NCBI RefSeq assembly: GCF_018986915.1
Contig: NZ_CP076723.1
Coordinates: forward strand, 62,001 to 126,000
Source: Geomonas oryzisoli
Lineage (GTDB): Bacteria; Desulfobacterota; Desulfuromonadia; Geobacterales; Geobacteraceae
Direction: 5' to 3'
Length of the DNA stretch: 64,000 nucleotides
The first letter of the stretch is position 1. Every line of letters starts with the position of its first letter. Below, in pieces: positions 17,288 to 26,269 of the stretch. The position numbers were made by a program, and so were the translations under genes. The notes beneath the pieces were generated by a model. It was not told the origin of the DNA. It saw nothing but the letters and a program-made list of their open reading frames with translations, and did no database searches.

Positions 17288-18496
17288 TTACTTAATCACC
17301 TCAATCTGATACCCGCACTTCGTCAGGTGCCGGGTCACCTCCTGGATGTGCTCCGTGCCGCGGGTCTCCAACTCGACCAACACCTCGGTCTTGCCGATCG
17401 GCAAGGACTCGGAGCGCCGATCATGGGTAATAATGGAGATGTTGGCCCTCGCCTCGGCGATCTCGGCCGCGAGCCGCGCCAGCGCACCCGGCACGTCGTC
17501 CAGTTCCACCTTCAGCTTCAGATAGCGCCCCGCCGCCAGCAGACCTCGCTCCACGACCACCGCGATGGTCTTCACGTCGATGTTCCCGCCCGACAAAAGC
17601 ACCACCGTCTTGCCGGTGATCTTCTTCACCTTGCCGTTCAGGAGCGCCGCCAGGCCGACCGCGCCGGCACCCTCCACCATTAGCTTGTTGCGCTCCATGA
17701 GCGACACGATGGCAAGCGCGATCTCTTCTTCGTCCACCAACACGATCTCATCCACATAGTCCCGCACCACCGGAAAGGTGTTGCTGCCGGCAGTTTTTAC
17801 CGCGATGCCGTCGGCAAGGCTGGCGCGAATCGGGATGGTAAGAACCTCGCCCGCTTTCACCGCCTGGCGCATGGAGGGGGCCGCCGCTGACTCGACGCCG
17901 ATGACGCGCACATGGGGATGGGTTTCTTTGATGGCGCGGGCAATCCCGGCGATCAGGCCCCCACCGCCGATCGGCACCAGCACGTTGGCCAGATCGGGAA
18001 TGTCCTCCAGCAGTTCCAGCCCGATGGTCCCCTGACCTGCCATCACCAGCGGGTCGTTGAAGGGATGCACGAACAGGGCTCCGGTCTGCTCGGCCTGCCT
18101 CAGCGCGGCGGCGCAGGCCTCATCGAAATTTTTCCCCTCCAGGACCACCTCCGCGCCGTAGTCGCGGGTGGCGAACACCTTCTGCGGCGGCGTGCTTTCC
18201 GGCATGTAGACCACTGCCTTCACGCCGAGCAGATCCGCGGAGAAGGCGACGCCCTGGGCATGGTTGCCTGCCGAGGCCGTGATCACGCCGCCGGCTAGGG
18301 CGTCGCGCGACTGGGCCGTCATGAAATTGAGCGCGCCGCGGATCTTGAAGGCGCCGGTGCGCTGCAGGTTTTCGCACTTGAAATAGAGGGGGATGCCGAG
18401 TCGTTCGCTGAAGTGGTGGGCTTGGATCAGTTCGGTGCGACGGACCCTTTTTTTCAGGCGTTGGGCCGCGTCGAGAATCAGGTTGTAATCGAGCAT
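17288..18496 (-). CDS. ilvA: Threonine ammonia-lyase (threonine dehydratase) with ACT domain
   Basis: PLP enzyme deaminating threonine to 2-oxobutyrate, the entry to isoleucine synthesis. The PLP-lysine motif ENLQRTGAFKIRGALNF is near residue 50, and the glycine-rich PLP phosphate loop VPIGGGGLIAGIA near 180. At 402 residues it has the short catalytic domain plus a single C-terminal ACT domain (VELDDVPGALARLAAEIAEA). It ends 206 bp from convergent recQ. The CDF gene is transcribed in the same direction upstream, 21 bp away. Confidence 0.94.
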   Translation of the reverse strand: MLDYNLILDAAQRLKKRVRRTELIQAHHFSERLGIPLYFKCENLQRTGAFKIRGALNFMTAQSRDALAGGVITASAGNHAQGVAFSADLLGVKAVVYMPESTPPQKVFATRDYGAEVVLEGKNFDEACAAALRQAEQTGALFVHPFNDPLVMAGQGTIGLELLEDIPDLANVLVPIGGGGLIAGIARAIKETHPHVRVIGVESAAAPSMRQAVKAGEVLTIPIRASLADGIAVKTAGSNTFPVVRDYVDEIVLVDEEEIALAIVSLMERNKLMVEGAGAVGLAALLNGKVKKITGKTVVLLSGGNIDVKTIAVVVERGLLAAGRYLKLKVELDDVPGALARLAAEIAEARANISIITHDRRSESLPIGKTEVLVELETRGTEHIQEVTRHLTKCGYQIEVIK

Positions 18497-18517
18497 CTAA
18501 AGGTTTCCGTTCGCAGG

Positions 18518-19531
18518 TTAATGTGTGTGATCGTGGTCGTCGCAGTGATGGTGCCCCTGGCACGTGCCGTGCGGGTGGTGGTGCGGGTGCGCGTGGGCAT
18601 GCGCCAGCGACGCGGCGCGGGGACGATGTCGGAACTGCTTGGCCCCCTGCACCTCGGTGCAGCGGGCGCTCTCGACCTGCAGCGTGGTGTGGGAGATGTG
18701 GAAATGTTGGAACAGCTTCTCCTCGATCTTGCGCAGGATCTCCCCTTGGTCGCTGGTTGAACAATCGGGGATGACCACATGCGCCGAGAGGGCGATGATG
18801 TGGGAGCAGATGGTCCAGATGTTCAGGTGGTGCACCTCGGCCACCCCTTCCACCTCCCGCATGGCGAAGGCGACCTGGTTGATGTCGATGCCGCGCGGAA
18901 CCCCCTCAAGGAGGATATGTACCGACTCGCGTATGACCCGCCACGACCCCCAGAAGATGATGAAGCCGATGCCGACCGAGATGATGGCGTCGAGAAGGTA
19001 CCAGTTGGTGAAATACATGATGATGCCGCCCACGATGACCCCGACCGAGGCGGCAGCGTCGCCGATCACGTGCAAGAAGGCGCTGTGGACGTTCAAGTCG
19101 TCGTGCGAGTGCGAGTGCAGCGCGCCGGCGGAGAGCAGGTTCATGGCCAGGCCCACGGCAGCGATGATCAGCATCTCGAGGCTCTTTACCGCCTGCGGCT
19201 GCATCATGCGCTCTACGGCCTCGTAGCAGATGATGCCGGCGATGAGAAAGACGGTGGTGCCATTGATGAAAGAGGCGAAGACCTCGGTGCGGTGCCAGCC
19301 GAAGGTCCGGGTGTCGCTGACGGGATAGGAGGCGAGCTTGATGGCGCCCAGCGAGAGCAGCAGGGCGAACAGGTCGAGGAACACGTGCGCCGCATCGGAA
19401 AGGAGGGCGAGCGAGTTGGTCCAGATGCCGCCGACCAGCTCCGCGACCAGGGTCAGCGAGGTGAGCAGGATGGCATACTTGAAGCGTCCGGTTATGCTCT
19501 GGTCCAGGTGGCTGTCGGCATGGGCGTGCAT
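18518..19531 (-). CDS. CDF-family metal cation efflux protein
   Basis: Exports divalent metals (Zn, Co, Cd or similar) in exchange for protons at the inner membrane. About six transmembrane helices. The two HxxxD metal sites of the family are visible: LLSDAAHVFLDLFALL near residue 45 and HVIGDAAASVGV near 155. The C-terminus is strongly His-rich (HAHAHPHHHPHGTC and HHHCDDHDHTH), a likely metal buffer. The frame extends upstream to 19567, but ATG 19531 (MHAHADSHLDQSITG) fits the CzcD-like start. Substrate not determinable. Confidence 0.9.
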   Translation of the reverse strand: MHAHADSHLDQSITGRFKYAILLTSLTLVAELVGGIWTNSLALLSDAAHVFLDLFALLLSLGAIKLASYPVSDTRTFGWHRTEVFASFINGTTVFLIAGIICYEAVERMMQPQAVKSLEMLIIAAVGLAMNLLSAGALHSHSHDDLNVHSAFLHVIGDAAASVGVIVGGIIMYFTNWYLLDAIISVGIGFIIFWGSWRVIRESVHILLEGVPRGIDINQVAFAMREVEGVAEVHHLNIWTICSHIIALSAHVVIPDCSTSDQGEILRKIEEKLFQHFHISHTTLQVESARCTEVQGAKQFRHRPRAASLAHAHAHPHHHPHGTCQGHHHCDDHDHTH

Positions 19532-19547
19532 AGCGTATCTCGATGGG

Positions 19548-19565
19548 GAGGGGCCGAAGCCCCTC
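19548..19565 (-). terminator. UUCG-tetraloop hairpin downstream of the 19574 gene
   Basis: On the minus strand GAGGGGC-TTCG-GCCCCTC forms a perfect 7-bp stem with a UUCG loop between two minus-strand genes. No T-run follows, so it is probably an mRNA-stabilising hairpin rather than a strong terminator. Confidence 0.45.
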
Positions 19566-19573
19566 ACTCCCGG

Positions 19574-20311
19574 TTAGAAGCTCAACCCGGCCTTAAGCGA
19601 ATAGATCGGGCGTTGCTGGTACTCAACCTCGGCGGTGATGCCGATCAGTGGCAGCGGCGAGAACTTGACCCCGCCGAAGACGCGAGGCTGGAAGACGTCC
19701 TCGGACTTGAGAGTCGGGGCCAGGGCCTTCAGGTGCCCTTTTGCCTCACTGTTCACCCACACCCCGCCGACCCCGGCGTAAGGCGTGAGGATCAGGAACC
19801 CCTTGCTGATGGAAGCGTCGATGCCGGCGGTCTGCAGGTCAAGGTCGTTGACGCCGGAAAGCCTGCTGTAGGTGGCTCTCACCCCAAGGGCGGGCGTCGC
19901 CGCGGTTCCTTCCAGGATCGCCTTGCTCACCTCCAAGCCCCAGAGCTTTATGTTGGAATCGGGTACATAGGAGTACATGGCGCCCACGTCGATCCCCATG
20001 GGGAGCCCTTTCCTGGCGCGCAGCTTCGGAATCGCGAGGAACGAAGGAGCGTCGTTGCGGTATGCATCCTTCCAGTAGCTGCTGTTGCTGATGTCAATCG
20101 CCGAGAGCTCGACGCCGACGTCGAAGCCGGTGATTCCGAGCGGCTCGGCGGGGGCGACGTTTTTGTAAGAGATGGCGGCACCCGCCTCCCTGGTCAGGTC
20201 CCTGAACTCCTTCTGCGTCAGCGGTGAGGTGAAGCTTATGTCCCTGGCCATCGCCTGCGCGGCAGTAAAAAGACCGACCGACAAGGCCAGTAAAACGGCA
20301 ACCTTTTTCAT
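19574..20311 (-). CDS. Exported protein, probable outer-membrane beta-barrel, unknown function
   Basis: 245 residues beginning MKKVAVLLALSVGLFTAAQA, a good Sec signal peptide with a likely cut after AMA. The rest is rich in alternating polar/hydrophobic strands and ends EYQQRPIYSLKAGLSF, with a terminal Phe typical of barrels inserted by BamA. I recognise no specific family. ATG 20311 has GGGGG seven bases upstream; a longer frame to 20377 lacks a signal peptide. It is divergent from trxB and precedes the CDF gene on the same strand; a shared role is possible but not shown. Confidence 0.75.
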   Translation of the reverse strand: MKKVAVLLALSVGLFTAAQAMARDISFTSPLTQKEFRDLTREAGAAISYKNVAPAEPLGITGFDVGVELSAIDISNSSYWKDAYRNDAPSFLAIPKLRARKGLPMGIDVGAMYSYVPDSNIKLWGLEVSKAILEGTAATPALGVRATYSRLSGVNDLDLQTAGIDASISKGFLILTPYAGVGGVWVNSEAKGHLKALAPTLKSEDVFQPRVFGGVKFSPLPLIGITAEVEYQQRPIYSLKAGLSF

Positions 20312-20397
20312 GTTTTCCCCCTTTTCATTATACTGAGCAATGGGTTGAATCTTAGCAGAGCTGCCTATCGGGGTCAATCGCTTACCCGCCTGGCGCC

Positions 20398-21408
<1,011 letters not shown>

Positions 21409-21414
21409 TTGAGG

Positions 21415-21465
21415 GGACTGATTGAGGGGACTGGCTCCGCCAGGTGCCTGTCCCCTTTGCCCCCG
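21415..21465. repeat. Family B element
   Basis: GGGGACTGGCTCCGCCAGGT and GCCTGTCCCC form the usual family B hairpin, preceded by a duplicated TGATTGAGGGGAC. It lies between trxB and comM. Confidence 0.7.
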
Positions 21466-21535
21466 CTAAACCAGAAGCAGCGCACCACCGCAGCCACCGC
21501 ACGAACTCACCCTTCACCGTTAGTTGGGGGTTCTC

Positions 21536-23062
21536 ATGCTTGCCAAGGTTCTCGCCAGCGCGCTCTTAGGCATTGATGCCATCCTGGTCGACGTGGAAGT
21601 CGACATCGCCCAGGGACTCCCCCAACTTGCCACCGTCGGTCTCCCCGATGGCGCAGTCAAGGAGAGCAAGGACCGCGTCAAGGCCGCCCTCAAGAATTCC
21701 GGCTACGATTTCCCCAACCGCAAGATCACCGTCAACCTGGCCCCCGCCGACGTCAAGAAGGAGGGGGCTTCCTTCGATCTCCCCATCTCCATCGGCATCC
21801 TTGCCGCCACCGGCGCGGTGAAAGAAGAGCAGCTCCAGCGCTATATCCTCCTGGGCGAACTGTCGCTGGACGGCGGCGTCAAGCCCGTGCGCGGCTGCCT
21901 TTCGGTCGCGGTCGCCGCGCGCGAGGCGGGACTTGCCGGCATCATCATCCCGGCGGAGAACCTCTGCGAGGGGGGTGTCGTCGAGGGGGTAGAGGTGATC
22001 GGCGTCACCGAGCTCTCCCAGGTGGTCGAGTTCCTGAACGGCAACCTCGTCATTCCCCCGTACCGCGCCGACGTCGAAGCCCTCTTCAGCCAGGGGTGCG
22101 AGGCCGGCGACGACTTTTCCGAGGTGAAGGGGCAGGAGCACGCCAAGCGCGCCCTGGAGGTCGCCGCAGCGGGGTCGCACAATCTACTTATGATAGGTCC
22201 GCCGGGATCGGGAAAGACCATGCTGGCCCGGCGCATCCCCTCCATCCTGCCCCCGATGCTCTTTGAGGAGGCGATCGAGACCACCAAGGTCTACAGCGTC
22301 ATGGGGCTATTGGAGCGGGACCACGCGCTCATCTCCACCCGTCCCTTCCGTTCGCCGCACCATACCATCTCCGACGTGGGGCTCATCGGCGGCAGCAACA
22401 CGCCCAAGCCGGGGGAGGTATCCCTGTCCCACAACGGTGTCCTGTTTTTGGACGAGCTGCCCGAGTTCAAGCAGCACGTCCTGGAAGTGCTGCGCCAGCC
22501 GATGGAGGACGGCCGGGTCACCATCTCCCGGGCGCTTTCCTCGGTCACCTATCCCTCCCGTATCATGCTGGTCGCTGCCATGAACCCCTGCCCCTGCGGC
22601 TACCTCTCCGACCCCGTGCACCAGTGTTCCTGCACCCCCCTCATGATCCACCGTTACCGCTCTCGCGTTTCCGGCCCGCTGCTGGACCGGATAGACATCC
22701 ACATCGAAGTGCCCGCGGTGAAGTACCGTGACCTGGCTGACCGGGGCGAGAGCGAGAGTTCCGCCGCCATTGCCGCGCGCGTGGCGCAGTCCAGGGAAGT
22801 GCAGAAGGAGCGCTTCAAGGGGACCAAGGTGAGGAGCAATGCCCAGATGACCGCCCGGATGATCCGCAAGTTCTGTGAGCCCGACGAGGCGGGGAGCAGG
22901 ATGCTCGAAGTGGTCACCGACCGTCTCGGCCTCTCCGCCAGGAGCTACACTAGGATCCTGAAGGTAGCCCGCACCATCGCCGACCTCGAAGGCGCTTCCA
23001 GCATCGCCGAACATCACATCTCCGAAGCGATCCAGTACCGCAGTCTGGACAGGAAGACCTAA
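21536..23062 (+). CDS. comM: YifB/ComM family Mg-chelatase-like ATPase
   Basis: 508 residues. The N-terminal Lon-protease-like fold (DVEVDIAQGLPQLATVGLPD) is followed by a AAA+ core with Walker A GPPGSGKTMLARRI near 225, Walker B FLDELPEF near 308, and the C-terminal Mg-chelatase domain. ComM in natural transformers is a helicase that extends heteroduplex during integration; in others (YifB) the role is unclear. The DprA-like protein at 29081 is the only other transformation-type homologue here. ATG 21536, after GGGGG, gives the standard start MLAKVLASALLGIDA. Confidence 0.92.
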   Translation: MLAKVLASALLGIDAILVDVEVDIAQGLPQLATVGLPDGAVKESKDRVKAALKNSGYDFPNRKITVNLAPADVKKEGASFDLPISIGILAATGAVKEEQLQRYILLGELSLDGGVKPVRGCLSVAVAAREAGLAGIIIPAENLCEGGVVEGVEVIGVTELSQVVEFLNGNLVIPPYRADVEALFSQGCEAGDDFSEVKGQEHAKRALEVAAAGSHNLLMIGPPGSGKTMLARRIPSILPPMLFEEAIETTKVYSVMGLLERDHALISTRPFRSPHHTISDVGLIGGSNTPKPGEVSLSHNGVLFLDELPEFKQHVLEVLRQPMEDGRVTISRALSSVTYPSRIMLVAAMNPCPCGYLSDPVHQCSCTPLMIHRYRSRVSGPLLDRIDIHIEVPAVKYRDLADRGESESSAAIAARVAQSREVQKERFKGTKVRSNAQMTARMIRKFCEPDEAGSRMLEVVTDRLGLSARSYTRILKVARTIADLEGASSIAEHHISEAIQYRSLDRKT

Positions 23063-23160
23063 GGGGACTGGCGCCAGATGCCCTGTCCCCCTTACCTTGG
23101 CAGATTAGACGGTCTGCCCCCCCTCGATGTCGTCAGGCTCATCGGTAATTTGATAACTCG
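23063..23160. other. Gap after comM with partial family B sequence
   Basis: Starts GGGGACTGGCGCCAGATGCC, a degenerate family B hairpin, then unrecognised sequence leading into the tandem array. I see no gene in it. Confidence 0.5.
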
Positions 23161-23660
23161 AAAGGCTGAGCCTCCAGCCTAGGGAGTAATTTGAAAAAGT
23201 AAAAGGCTGAGCCTCCGGCGCTGGGAGTAAATTGAAAACGAAGAAGGCTGAGCCTCCAGCCTAGAGAGTAATTTGAAAAAGCAAAAGGCTGAGCCTCCGG
23301 CGCTAGGAGTAAATTGAAAACGAAGAAGGCTGAGCCTCCAGCCTAGGGAGTAATTTGAAAAAGCAAAAGGCTGAGCCTCCAGCGCTGGGAGTAAATTGAA
23401 AATGAAAAAGGCTGAGCCTCCAGCCTAGGGAGTAATTTGAAAAAGCAAAAGGCTGAGCCTCCAGCGCTGGGAGTAAATTGAAAATGGAAAAGGCTGAGCC
23501 TCCAGCCTAGGGAGTAATTTAAAAAAGCAAAAGGCTGAGCCTCCAGCCTCGGGGGTAATTTGAAAAAGTAAAAGGCTGAGCCTCCGGCGCTGGGAGTAAA
23601 TTGAAAACGAAGAAGGCTGAGCCTTTAGGCTCGGGAGTAAATTGAAAACCGAAGAGGCTG
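23161..23660. repeat. 41-bp tandem repeat array with alternating A/B units
   Basis: Copies of GGCTGAGCC start at 23164, 23205, 23246, 23287, 23328, 23369, 23410, 23451, 23492, 23533, 23574 and 23615; a degenerate GGCTGCAT follows at 23656. The spacing is exactly 41 bp. Type A continues CCAGCCTAGGGAGTAATTTG, type B CCGGCGCTGGGAGTAAATTG (or CCAGCGCTGG). They alternate almost throughout, giving an 82-bp higher-order period; units at 23492 and 23533 are both A-like. Each unit has the short inverted pair GGCT-G-AGCC; type A can also pair GGCTG with CAGCC. There are no unique spacers, so it is not CRISPR. A minus-strand frame crosses it but has no recognisable product. Confidence 0.95.
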
Positions 23661-23663
23661 CAT

Positions 23664-23730
23664 CTAGTGGTGCCACATCTAGGGGCTAGTGGTGCCGGCT
23701 AGTGGTGCCCGGCTAGGGGCTAGTGGTGCC
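23664..23730. repeat. CTAGTGGTGCC short direct repeats
   Basis: Four copies of CTAGTGGTGCC at 23664, 23686, 23699 and 23720, alternating with (A)GGGG or GGCTAGGGG. They form a second, unrelated micro-array right after the 41-bp array. Confidence 0.9.
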
Positions 23731-23789
23731 AGGTCTTGAAAAATCACTATTGCGATGCAAGGATCCGGTGGCGGAGCGGAAGGCCTCGA

Positions 23790-23825
23790 AAAGGGGACTG
23801 GCTCCGCCAGGTGCCTGTCCCCTTT
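23790..23825. repeat. Family B element
   Basis: AAGGGGACTGGCTCCGCCAG plus GTGCCTGTCCCCTTT forms a complete hairpin. The remainder up to the promoter at 24022 shows no gene. Confidence 0.75.
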
Positions 23826-24021
23826 GCCTTGGTTCCTTATGAAGGCCCACCTTGCGCTCCTCCAAGCTTCCCACCCATGATCAGAATCCTCGACAGGGTT
23901 AACTTCCAAGCCGATTCCTCCCATCTCAGCAACGCCACTGGCATAACCAATTGGAATTATCAAGTATCCAACTTTCTGAATTTTTTGTGACTTAACTCAC
24001 TTGATTAGAGGGCATATTTAG

Positions 24022-24048
24022 TTGTGCATTCATGAATACTGGTATAAT
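24022..24048 (+). promoter_or_regulatory. Extended -10 promoter for the diguanylate cyclase gene
   Basis: TATAAT at 24043-24048 is preceded by TGG, giving an extended -10 TGGTATAAT. A weak TTGTGC -35 is at 24022-24027 (15-bp spacer). It lies about 68 bp before the start codon. Confidence 0.55.
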
Positions 24049-24115
24049 GTCATTTGCGACTTTATGTCAGTTTGAATAACTCCCGGTAGTATGCCGTACG
24101 GCCTATGAGTGAGAT

Positions 24116-25399
24116 ATGCACAACATCGACATAAATGTGAATGTCATGACTCCCAGTCCTGAAATGGAGATGGTGCAAAAGGCCAGGGAGAACCTGGGGG
24201 AAGGGGGGCTGAAGTCCGTCCGGTTCCCGGAACCGCTGGAATCCGCCTTCAACGAGTACTACGGCGACAAGACCCTCAAACACGTCAGGGTCGCCCTCTT
24301 CACCGGGTTGATTCTCTACGCGGTGTTCGGACTGGTGGACGGCCTGCTCCTGCCTGCTGACCGCGCCCACATGTGGTTCATCCGCTACGCGGTGGTCTGC
24401 CCCACGGTCGTCGCCGGCCTTGCTTTCACGTACTTCCCACACCTCAGGCGTTTCATGCAGCCGGTGGTCTCACTGGTGATGCTGGTGGGGAGCCTCGGCA
24501 TCGTCTCCATGGTCTACTATGACCCGACCCCCACCAAAAATTATTACTACTCCGGTCTGCTGCTTCTCATCATGGGGGCTTTCACCTTCGTGAGCCTCAG
24601 GTTACGCTACGCGATGTGCTGGGCCGTCGCCACCACGATGGCATATGAGACGGTAGCTTTTTTCATCAACCACACCGACATCACCATCCTGACCCAGAAC
24701 ACCTTCAGCATCGTCGCAACCATCATTATCGGGGCCTTCTCCAACTCGCTGATGGGAAACTACCTGCGCCGCGACTTCCTGAACGCGAAACTGCTCGAAT
24801 ACGAAAACCGGCAGCTCCAAAACGCGACGCTTGAATTACGCAGGCTTTCCATCTCGGACCCGCTCACCAGCCTGGGCAATCGCCGCCATTTCGAGGTGAT
24901 GCTCGACCAGGAATGGCTGCGCGCCGTCCGTTCCGAGGCGCCTATCGCGCTCATCTTCTTCGATATCGATTGCTTCAAGCTGTACAACGACAACTACGGG
25001 CACCAGGCGGGCGACAACTGTCTGAAGCTCGTAGCGCAGGAATTGGGACGGTTTGCGAGGCGGCCGGGGGACACGGCGGCGCGTTACGGCGGGGAGGAGT
25101 TCGTTCTGCTCCTTTCCGGCATCGGCCTCGCCGATGCGGCGACCATCGCCAAGGCGTGCCGCAAGGCGGTGGAGGCCCTTCACATCCCGCACAGCCACTC
25201 TCCCGTGGCCCGGGTTGTTACGGTAAGCGCCGGTGTTGCCGCCATGATTCCCGACCTCGACGCAGACAGGCAGCAGCTGGTGGAGGCCGCAGACAAGGCG
25301 CTCTATCGGGCCAAGCTCAAAGGGCGCAACAACGTGGTTGCTTCGAGTCGGGACACTGAGCGGAGAGGCCGGCAGGTCTACCAGCAGGCTGTCAGTTAA
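24116..25399 (+). CDS. Membrane-bound diguanylate cyclase (GGDEF)
   Basis: 427 residues. Six or so hydrophobic segments cover about residues 60-225, with no recognised ligand domain. A coiled linker (LEYENRQLQNATLELRRLS) leads to a GGDEF domain starting SDPLTSLGNRRHFE. The active site is RYGGEEF, a functional variant of GGDEF. The inhibitory RxxD site is present as RPGD exactly five residues before it, so product inhibition by c-di-GMP is expected. The substrate-binding block FFDIDCFKLYNDNYGHQAGD is intact. Start ATG 24116 follows GTGAGATATGCACA; no strong SD is visible. It stands alone. Confidence 0.9.
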   Translation: MHNIDINVNVMTPSPEMEMVQKARENLGEGGLKSVRFPEPLESAFNEYYGDKTLKHVRVALFTGLILYAVFGLVDGLLLPADRAHMWFIRYAVVCPTVVAGLAFTYFPHLRRFMQPVVSLVMLVGSLGIVSMVYYDPTPTKNYYYSGLLLLIMGAFTFVSLRLRYAMCWAVATTMAYETVAFFINHTDITILTQNTFSIVATIIIGAFSNSLMGNYLRRDFLNAKLLEYENRQLQNATLELRRLSISDPLTSLGNRRHFEVMLDQEWLRAVRSEAPIALIFFDIDCFKLYNDNYGHQAGDNCLKLVAQELGRFARRPGDTAARYGGEEFVLLLSGIGLADAATIAKACRKAVEALHIPHSHSPVARVVTVSAGVAAMIPDLDADRQQLVEAADKALYRAKLKGRNNVVASSRDTERRGRQVYQQAVS

Positions 25400-25417
25400 T
25401 GGTCGGTGCTGCGCTGC

Positions 25418-25625
25418 GTCGCTAAATCCCCCCTATCCCCCCTATCCCCCCTTCGCAAAAGGGGGGGACTCCGGTTCACGTGTACCACTTCGTAAGTGGC
25501 ACTTTCAGCCGGGAACCTTTCAGGAACGCTCCTTTCAGCTCAGCCACTTTCTACAAGCAGTAAGGGGACAGGCACCTAGCGGACAAGCGCTAAGGGGACA
25601 GGCACCTGGCGGAGCCAGTCCCCCT
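25418..25625. repeat. Family D fragment plus two family B copies
   Basis: CCCCTTCGCAAAAGGGGGG at about 25447-25468 resembles family D. AAGGGGACAGGCACCTAGCG and AAGGGGACAGGCACCTGGCG at about 25562 and 25590 are tandem family B halves; the second continues to GAGCCAGTCCCC. They separate convergent genes. Confidence 0.65.
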
Positions 25626-25640
25626 CTTCGCAGGGCGGGA

Positions 25641-26087
25641 TCAGAGTTCGCGGCGCGGTATGGACAGAAGCTCTCCGATATAGGAGAGGTGGCGCTGCTC
25701 CTGGGAGAGGTTCACCCGCAACACCTTCATGACCTCTTCGGGAAAACCCAGGGTTACCGCTTCCTGATATTTGCGGTTGGTAAGCCTCTCATTGCTCTTC
25801 ATCGCCTCCAGGGCTTCCTTGGTGCCGGTGAGACTCATCAGGGCGGTGAACCCTTCGATCAGGTAACCTTTGAGATCAGGCACGGGCTTGACCGGCGTCC
25901 CCCCCATCTGCTGTACCACGGCGGTAAGGTTGGTGATGTGGGCCTGGTGGTCTTCCTGGAAACCGCGAAACCTCTTTACGATGTCACGATAGTGGATGTG
26001 CTTGATGGCATGATCGTAGGCCTCCGCCGCATCGACGTCCAACTGGATCAGCTCGTTCAGTTTGTCAATTATCTCCGCCCTTTCCAT
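25641..26087 (-). CDS. Ferritin-like four-helix protein (DUF2383/PA2169-like)
   Basis: 148 residues of amphipathic helices: ERAEIIDKLNELIQLDVDAAEAY, DHAIKHIHYRDIVKRFRGFQEDHQAHI, a central segment and LRVNLSQEQRHLSYIGELL. Spaced Glu/His pairs (AEAYDHAIKH, FQEDHQAH, SQEQRH) suit a rubrerythrin/ferritin-like di-metal bundle, as in the DUF2383 family. Function unproven; stress or iron handling is an inference. ATG 26087 (MERAEII) follows AGGGGAGGCGGAC. Divergent from the oxidoreductase gene, with back-to-back promoters. Confidence 0.75.
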   Translation of the reverse strand: MERAEIIDKLNELIQLDVDAAEAYDHAIKHIHYRDIVKRFRGFQEDHQAHITNLTAVVQQMGGTPVKPVPDLKGYLIEGFTALMSLTGTKEALEAMKSNERLTNRKYQEAVTLGFPEEVMKVLRVNLSQEQRHLSYIGELLSIPRREL

Positions 26088-26140
26088 GTCCGCCTCCCCT
26101 GTTTGAAATGTGAATACTCTAATCTTAATGACAGGCATAC

Positions 26141-26168
26141 ATTGTAGCTGCTGCCCGGTTGATGGCAA
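26141..26168 (-). promoter_or_regulatory. Promoter for the ferritin-like gene
   Basis: Minus strand TTGCCA (26168-26163) and TACAAT (26146-26141) with a 16-bp spacer, about 55 bp from the start codon. Confidence 0.5.
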
Positions 26169-26197
26169 CCGCGGCGGCCACAACTCTCTTGCTGTGC

Positions 26198-26225
26198 TTG
26201 ACCTCTCTTTTCCAGCCGTTATCAT
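26198..26225 (+). promoter_or_regulatory. Promoter for the YhdH-like oxidoreductase gene
   Basis: TTGACC at 26198-26203 and TATCAT at 26220-26225, 16-bp spacer, 45 bp before the start codon. Confidence 0.55.
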
Positions 26226-26269
26226 CCTTGTGTCGAGTCATCACACACAGACACAGCACGGAGAACTAC

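Noticed and set aside
23161-23660. CRISPR array
   Set aside because: There are no unique spacers; the unit is contiguous and no cas gene is near.
23425-23676. Small minus-strand protein encoded by the 41-bp array
   Set aside because: The frame is open only because three 41-bp units make 123 bp; no start signal, no family similarity, and the units differ without codon pattern.
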